Assembly (NCBI GenBank): GCA_030147435.1
Contig: JASKZX010000122.1
Coordinates: 1-9,261 of the forward strand
DNA from: Savagea sp.
GTDB lineage: Bacteria > Bacillota > Bacilli > Bacillales_A > Planococcaceae
Length of the DNA: 9,261 bases
Direction: 5' to 3'
Both the position numbers and the translations under genes were made by a program. Below are positions 4,329-9,261 of the stretch, piece after piece (position 1 is the first letter of the stretch; every line of letters starts with the position of its first letter). A model generated the notes under the pieces. That model had not been told where the DNA came from. It was given only the letters and a program-made list of their open reading frames with translations, and did not search any database.

Positions 4329-7073
4329 ATGAATTTTGACGATTTATCAGAAAAATTACAAGAACGTATATTAGATCGCGAGTTTTTAAACTGGATCGTA
4401 TCTACTTTAGATAGAGAAACAATCGGTGATATCGCAGAACAGTTGAAAATTCCTTGGAATGACTTTCAATTAAAAAAATTAGATATTGCACTTTTGCGGA
4501 ATCGTCTAATTAATAATCACAATCGAAAAAAGTTAGCAATGCTTGATCTATTACATCCTCTATTCCAATATATCGATGTAGAACAACAAGAAAATGAAAA
4601 AGAAATGGAAGAAGAAGAACTAAAAGAGAAAATCGAACGAGAATTTCAACGAGTCGCAACGTCTGATGAGTTGACACGAGCAGAACGAGCTTCTCTTTAC
4701 TTTTTCCGCAATGATTATGAAAAAGCATTGGCACTTTATGATGAATGGTTACAATATGCAGAAGAAGAAAAAGAGCAAAAAGAAAAAAAGAAAAAAGTAC
4801 AACAAATGAAAGAGACGATGAAAGAACAACAAAAAGATTTAGAGCGAGATTTAGAAAAAAGAGAGCGTCGCCTTCAACGCCTTGAAAAAGATTATGCTCA
4901 AGCGCAACAAGAAGTACGTGAGTTGAAAGAAGAATTGCAACAATTACGACGTGAAAAACATCAAGAGAAAAATTTATACAACCAACAACTCGCTGATTAT
5001 GAGCGAGACGTTGAAGAAAAAGAACGACAAGCGCGTCAAGCACGAGAACAGTTAAAAGAAGAAATCGAGCAACTTCAGGCAATGAATGAACAGTTAACAG
5101 AACAAATTGAAACATTGCAACAAGCGCGCCAAGAAACACTACAAGGTGTTGCAGACGTATCAGGTACGACGAAGTGGCACAACTACAAGTGGGATAGCTA
5201 TGTCATAGGGCGACTCGCCGATTACGGAAAAACAGTGACGCATCAACCGATTTTTATTAATAAAACGGATGTTTTGCAATTTTGGTTAAAATGTCAATCG
5301 ATACCGAGTGATCAGTTTCCAGAAGAGATGAAGCACGTGACGTCGTGGTCTAATTATTTACCATCTTTTCATAGTAGTAACGAATACATATCAGATGAGG
5401 AGCGGATGCAACGGTTAAAAGATCATTTAGAGCAATACGTCGTTTTATTTAAAGTACAAGTGCAAGAAGGACATTTTAGTGCTTACGATTTGCACGTTTT
5501 ACCGCGGAAAGAAACATTTACAGGTGAAGAAACATTTGAAACAATCCCGGTATTTAATGCATCAACGAATGAATATTCAACGATTGCTCAATTTATCGAA
5601 GCGCTCCAAAAAGGAGAGTTCGTCGGTCGAAATGATGATGTGAGTCACGATTATCGTTATGATCACTACCCGATTATTTTCTATCGTGAAACGAATGGAA
5701 AAGTGTATGCGGTCGGCACTTTTGACAGTTTCCATTATGCGCATGGTGGTTTCCGATTTGACGTTTCTTCTCATATTACTTATACAGAAATTCCAGAACA
5801 ATGGTTTGATGATATGTATGCACTCGACAATGTTGCTTTTTTAATGTCGACACATTTTGATCAGTTACTCGCGCACGTTCAACAATTTGGTAAAAAAGAA
5901 GAAAAAATTGAAAAGTCAGTGCCACAGCTTCAAACGTTTCAACTTTCACCGGAACAAGTCTCTCAAAATAAAGAGGAAAATGAGTGGCTCCAACGTTGGA
6001 TTTACGAAACAGAGCGTCTCCAATTAACGTATAACAAAGAAGACTTGTACAACTTCCATACGTGTGTAAAGTCAGGAGGATTAACGATTTTAGCCGGGAT
6101 GAGTGGAACAGGAAAATCTCAACTCGTACAAACGTATCAACGTAGTCTCGGTTTAAAAGAAGATCAATTTTTATTTATTCCGGTAAGTCCGACATGGACA
6201 GATGATGCAGATATTTTAGGGTATGTCGATATGGCGAAAAATTATTACCGTCCTGCATCGACTGGTCTTGTCGATTTATTGAAGCGTGCGGAGGCACGTC
6301 CTGAAGAGTCATTTATTATTTGTTTTGATGAAATGAATTTAGCACGTATTGAACATTATTTCTCTCAGTTTTTATCAGTGTTAGAACGTGATGAAGAAGT
6401 GCGAGAGTTAACGTTATATAACGAAGCATTAGCACCTCTCATTGCAAATAGTGACGAGTATCCGCCGAAAGTGACGATCGGTCGTAATGTATTCTTTACG
6501 GGAACGGTCAATTTAGATGAGAGTACACATGTGTTAAGTGATAAAGTGTTAGACCGGGCGAATGTGATGACACTTCAAGTAGAGCCTTTTCACCGATTTT
6601 TACAAATGACGAATGAACAACAATTCAAAGCGCCAATCGAGTTTCCAGAAGTCGCGATTCAATCATTTATTGAAACGTCGCCTCCGATGTCTTTAAATGA
6701 ACGAGAGCTTTCATTTTTATGGGACGTGCATGAGTTGTTAGCGACAGTCACTTTGCATGCAGGAATTGGTCCGCGTATCGTGCGCCGTATTGATATGTAT
6801 ATGAAAAATGCGCAAACGTTATCGGATGAGACACTCTCAGCGCAGCGGGCATTTGATTTGCAGTTTGTTCAACGAATCGGTTCAAAAATACGTGGGACGG
6901 AAGAAATGCTTCGCCATGTCGTCGGTATTTACGATGAAGCAGAGGAGGAAGTGAAGGGGTCGCGTTTACTCGATTTATTTGATCGTTACAACGATTTATC
7001 AGACTTTAAAACATCTCGCATGCTCATCGCTGAAAAAGCGAAGGAGTTGACTCGCAATGGTTATGCCTTTTAA
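4329..7073 (+). CDS. McrB-type AAA+ NTPase with long coiled coil (CoCoNuT CnuB-like defence protein)
   Basis: A 914-residue protein. Residues 1-115 are helical and unassigned; ~118-142 (SLYFFRNDYEKALALYDEWL) looks like one TPR hairpin; ~143-272 is an unbroken Glu/Gln/Lys/Arg-rich coiled coil; ~278-534 is an unassigned mixed alpha/beta domain; the rest is a McrB-family AAA+ motor. The motor shows Walker A GMSGTGKS (590-597), PVSPTWTDDADILGY, Walker B ICFDEMN (Asp667, Glu668), the McrB signature position as VNLDE (Asn728; E. coli McrB has NTAD), DKVLDRAN, and a sensor-2-like GPRIVRR. Members normally form rings that drive a McrC-type nuclease, which is the next gene. ATG 4329 is preferred over ATG 4302 because GGAGG (4316-4320) is eight bases before it. 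GTP versus ATP use and the target are unknown. The architecture fits the coiled-coil nuclease tandem (CoCoNuT) branch of McrBC systems. Confidence 0.88.
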   Translation: MNFDDLSEKLQERILDREFLNWIVSTLDRETIGDIAEQLKIPWNDFQLKKLDIALLRNRLINNHNRKKLAMLDLLHPLFQYIDVEQQENEKEMEEEELKEKIEREFQRVATSDELTRAERASLYFFRNDYEKALALYDEWLQYAEEEKEQKEKKKKVQQMKETMKEQQKDLERDLEKRERRLQRLEKDYAQAQQEVRELKEELQQLRREKHQEKNLYNQQLADYERDVEEKERQARQAREQLKEEIEQLQAMNEQLTEQIETLQQARQETLQGVADVSGTTKWHNYKWDSYVIGRLADYGKTVTHQPIFINKTDVLQFWLKCQSIPSDQFPEEMKHVTSWSNYLPSFHSSNEYISDEERMQRLKDHLEQYVVLFKVQVQEGHFSAYDLHVLPRKETFTGEETFETIPVFNASTNEYSTIAQFIEALQKGEFVGRNDDVSHDYRYDHYPIIFYRETNGKVYAVGTFDSFHYAHGGFRFDVSSHITYTEIPEQWFDDMYALDNVAFLMSTHFDQLLAHVQQFGKKEEKIEKSVPQLQTFQLSPEQVSQNKEENEWLQRWIYETERLQLTYNKEDLYNFHTCVKSGGLTILAGMSGTGKSQLVQTYQRSLGLKEDQFLFIPVSPTWTDDADILGYVDMAKNYYRPASTGLVDLLKRAEARPEESFIICFDEMNLARIEHYFSQFLSVLERDEEVRELTLYNEALAPLIANSDEYPPKVTIGRNVFFTGTVNLDESTHVLSDKVLDRANVMTLQVEPFHRFLQMTNEQQFKAPIEFPEVAIQSFIETSPPMSLNERELSFLWDVHELLATVTLHAGIGPRIVRRIDMYMKNAQTLSDETLSAQRAFDLQFVQRIGSKIRGTEEMLRHVVGIYDEAEEEVKGSRLLDLFDRYNDLSDFKTSRMLIAEKAKELTRNGYAF

Positions 7074-8700
7074 ATTATGTATCATTGAAAATATTGGAGG
7101 AGAGGACCAGCCGAGAGATGTAACGGATGCCTTTGCATTACGTGGTGAAGAACCTGGAATTATGAAGCTTCGAGAAAACTCGATATTTGATTTATCTTTT
7201 CAAGCTCCACCGTCGTCAAAGTTATATATTGATGAGTTAGAAGCTTATGATCCATCGTTAGGGCAGTTTGATACGCACGGTTTTTATTTGCAGCCTTCTG
7301 AAAAAGTATATGCGGTTTGTAGCATGGATAATAAAAAGCCGCCTCCGTTTATTCCTGGTCGTTACTTAGTGACGATTTATGTAGAAAGCAATTGGTATGA
7401 TGCGATTTTAGAAATTATTCCTCGGCGGATGTCTGAATATCAACATGATCGTATGGTAGCTGAATTAGAAGCGATTGAAAAAGGGTTAGCGATGCAAGAA
7501 AAAGAAAAACGGCATTTTCAACAAAATGTTTTTCAAGGGACATTATCTTTAAAAGAAGAGATGCAACTGCAACGCTTGATCGAAGAGAAGTCGACGTTTC
7601 TTCTTTCATTACGTCGGATTGCAAACGCTCCGTATGAAGAAATTGAAAAGCAACATGTACCAACACCTCTTCATCGCGCACGTCGCATGGATGAGAAAGC
7701 TTATCGTCTCACTGAGGCGACGAGACGACCACATATAGCATATAGTGCACAGTCAATTTTCATTCGTGACGTACAAGAAAACCGATTACTAAAAAGCTTG
7801 CTCCTTCAACTTCTTCAATTGTTTCAACGACTTCGGCGCGAACTCGATTGGAGTACAGAGATTTTACAAACGCTTTGGTCACAATATTTGTTACCGATAC
7901 GGCAACAAGTGTTACATTTTTTACAAATTCCTTGGGTGCAAAAAGTGGAGAGTCCGAATTCACTTCACATTCCCCCTTTATTTTTTACAGGAAGCCCTTA
8001 TGCAAATATTTATCGGATTTTATCGAAAACACCTCGTCTTGATTCATTTGTAACGACGACGGTTCGTAAGCAATATAAACGTTCAGATGAATTGTATGAG
8101 CTTTGGGGATATATGCAACTCGTTCAAATGCTCCGACGTCAAGGATACGAAGTCGTACGAGAGCAAACGACGATGACGGATGAAAAGCGTGTTTGGACCT
8201 TTCAAAAAGATGAGGTTACTTTACGTTTAGCACACGATGAAGAAATACCGCGTCATCCGAGTCAAATGACGCGAAGTATACCGTATTACACGCTTTTTAA
8301 TAACCGTCCAGATGGTCGCTTAGACGTTTGGGTCGACGGGCAACTCTGTGGTGTGCTCGTCATTGACTTCAAATATAGAAACCCTGATTATATTTGGTCT
8401 GATCATATATTAGAAACGACAGGAGAAGTTCCATCTACGATGCAGCAACTAGAAGCATATGCAAGTAATATACGTACGGATTTTCATTATTTAAATTTAC
8501 CGTCAAATCCACTTGTCGAGATGCGTCCTGTTTCAGAAGTGTGGGTCATTTATCCGCGAAAGTATGATAAAAAAGAAAGAGATATTCAAAAAAATGCATA
8601 CGGCATTCGATTACTTGATATGAGCCCAGCATTAGATTATTCTTATTTAGAAACACTGTTGCAAATGATTATTGAGAAAATAAAAAAACGAAAACAATAA
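7057..8700 (+). CDS. DUF2357 / PD-(D/E)XK nuclease, McrC-like partner (CnuC-like)
   Basis: A 547-residue soluble protein. The N-terminal ~130 residues are beta-rich (ending in YLVTIYVESNWYDAILEIIP). The middle, ~130-400, is helical and rich in basic residues, as in DUF2357 proteins. The C-terminal third is a PD-(D/E)XK nuclease: Asp423 in GRLDVWVDG, then Asp437-x-Lys439 in VIDFKYR, and a QxxxY helix motif at Gln464-Tyr468. All residues expected for metal-dependent cleavage are present, so it should be active. Such proteins are the McrC-type effector of the adjacent McrB-like motor. Start ATG 7057 has AAGGAG (7041-7046) ten bases upstream inside the motor gene; ATG 7063 is too far from it. The 17-base overlap with the motor gene suggests translational coupling and fixed stoichiometry. 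DNA versus RNA as substrate is not decided by sequence. Confidence 0.87.
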   Translation: MVMPFKLCIIENIGGEDQPRDVTDAFALRGEEPGIMKLRENSIFDLSFQAPPSSKLYIDELEAYDPSLGQFDTHGFYLQPSEKVYAVCSMDNKKPPPFIPGRYLVTIYVESNWYDAILEIIPRRMSEYQHDRMVAELEAIEKGLAMQEKEKRHFQQNVFQGTLSLKEEMQLQRLIEEKSTFLLSLRRIANAPYEEIEKQHVPTPLHRARRMDEKAYRLTEATRRPHIAYSAQSIFIRDVQENRLLKSLLLQLLQLFQRLRRELDWSTEILQTLWSQYLLPIRQQVLHFLQIPWVQKVESPNSLHIPPLFFTGSPYANIYRILSKTPRLDSFVTTTVRKQYKRSDELYELWGYMQLVQMLRRQGYEVVREQTTMTDEKRVWTFQKDEVTLRLAHDEEIPRHPSQMTRSIPYYTLFNNRPDGRLDVWVDGQLCGVLVIDFKYRNPDYIWSDHILETTGEVPSTMQQLEAYASNIRTDFHYLNLPSNPLVEMRPVSEVWVIYPRKYDKKERDIQKNAYGIRLLDMSPALDYSYLETLLQMIIEKIKKRKQ

Positions 8701-8713
8701 AGGAGATTTTTTC

Positions 8714-9250
8714 ATGTTACACATTATTCCTCCCGCTTTACAAATTGAACCAGTAGAAGAGGAGGACGTCCCCGCCCTTAACCGCATGATCGACTATTAT
8801 AGTTACGACTATTCAGAGTTTGATCAAGCGGACATTTTACCATCCGGTAGTTATGAATATATCGATGCAAATGTTTATTACAAAGAACGTAACGCTTTTC
8901 CTCACGTTTTTAAAGTGAATGGAAAATATGCAGGTTTTGCGCTCATTCGACGATTAACAGATGAAACAGGCACATTTTGGTATTTAGAAGACTATTTCAT
9001 TATGAAAAAATATCGTCAATACGGTTTCGGCCGTCGAGCAGCGACGCGTTTATTTGATTATTTAATAGGAGAATGGGAAGTTCGCCAAGATGCGACGAAT
9101 ACTCCGGCACAAAAATTTTGGAAAAAAGTCATCGGTGAGTATACGAATGATAACTACCGCTCGATTCAACGGAAAAAATGGAATGGACCGATTCAACGAT
9201 TTCAATCAGAAGGTCCAGAAGGGGACGAGCGTACGTATCATATTAGTTAA
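8714..9250 (+). CDS. GNAT-family N-acetyltransferase
   Basis: A 178-residue cytosolic protein with the GNAT fold order. FKVNGKYAGFALIR (66-79) is the central strand pair, YLEDYFIMKKYR (90-101) leads into the acetyl-CoA pyrophosphate-binding motif A, RQYGFGRRA (101-109), and NTPAQKFWKKVIGEYT (129-144) is motif B. The ~30-residue tail (WNGPIQRF and beyond) also looks like part of its GNAT subgroup (COG5628-like, from memory), not a foreign addition. The acceptor substrate is unknown. ATG 8714 has AAAGGAG (8699-8705) eight bases upstream, overlapping the nuclease stop codon, and the gap to the nuclease gene is only 13 bases, so it is co-transcribed with the defence pair. It may be an accessory of the system or an unrelated passenger. 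It appears complete and intact. Confidence 0.85.
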   Translation: MLHIIPPALQIEPVEEEDVPALNRMIDYYSYDYSEFDQADILPSGSYEYIDANVYYKERNAFPHVFKVNGKYAGFALIRRLTDETGTFWYLEDYFIMKKYRQYGFGRRAATRLFDYLIGEWEVRQDATNTPAQKFWKKVIGEYTNDNYRSIQRKKWNGPIQRFQSEGPEGDERTYHIS

Positions 9251-9261
9251 TAGAGGATAAA

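Noticed and set aside
4510..5139. 209-codon open frame on the minus strand with a very hydrophobic, Leu/Val/Phe-rich product
   Set aside because: It is the antisense of the coiled-coil segment; Glu/Lys/Gln codons read backwards give Phe/Leu/Val codons. It has no ribosome binding site or membrane-protein family match and lies wholly inside a well-supported gene.
9251..9261. Possible start of another operon gene after the GNAT (AGAGGAT near the window end)
   Set aside because: It may be a ribosome binding site, but no start codon or coding sequence is within the window, so nothing can be called.

Overview
The window reads as a chromosomal segment from a low-to-moderate GC Gram-positive bacterium of the Bacillales, probably Bacillaceae. 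The evidence is strong AGGAGG-type ribosome binding sites, GTG and TTG-tolerant starts, short intergenic gaps, an HAD phosphatase closest to Bacillus YfnB, a lipoprotein resembling the YobA/DUF3221 type, and a near-perfect sigma-B promoter. A genus cannot be assigned from sequence reading alone. No rRNA, tRNA, CRISPR array, transposon or obvious recombination end was seen.

Region 1 (1-1491, plus strand) is the end of an operon. It holds the C-terminal beta-sandwich part of a protein cut by the window edge, a 94-residue coiled-coil protein, and a YjjG/YfnB-type pyrimidine nucleotidase. The last two overlap by four bases. A long hairpin terminator closes it and faces a convergent VanZ-like membrane protein (1458-1934, minus).

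Region 2 (1935-3851) has an NAD-type short-chain dehydrogenase, divergent from vanZ, behind what looks like a sigma-B (general stress) promoter, followed by its own terminator. Next comes a ten-helix EamA/DMT transporter with a clear sigma-A promoter that carries a dyad over the -10 box. Its terminator is shared with a convergent small lipoprotein gene (3850-4197, minus).

Region 3 (4198-9261) is the most notable part: a three-gene plus-strand operon. Gene 1 is a 914-residue McrB-type AAA+ NTPase with a helical N-terminus, a very long coiled coil and an unassigned middle domain. Gene 2, overlapping gene 1 by 17 bases, is a DUF2357 protein ending in a PD-(D/E)XK nuclease. Together they form a McrBC-like restriction/defence pair of the coiled-coil nuclease tandem (CoCoNuT) kind. 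Gene 3, a GNAT acetyltransferase, follows after 13 bases with its ribosome binding site overlapping the nuclease stop codon. It is either an accessory of the system or a passenger. The expected mechanism is that the NTPase forms a ring, its coiled coil and middle domain sense the target, and NTP turnover activates the partner nuclease. The target is not known from sequence.
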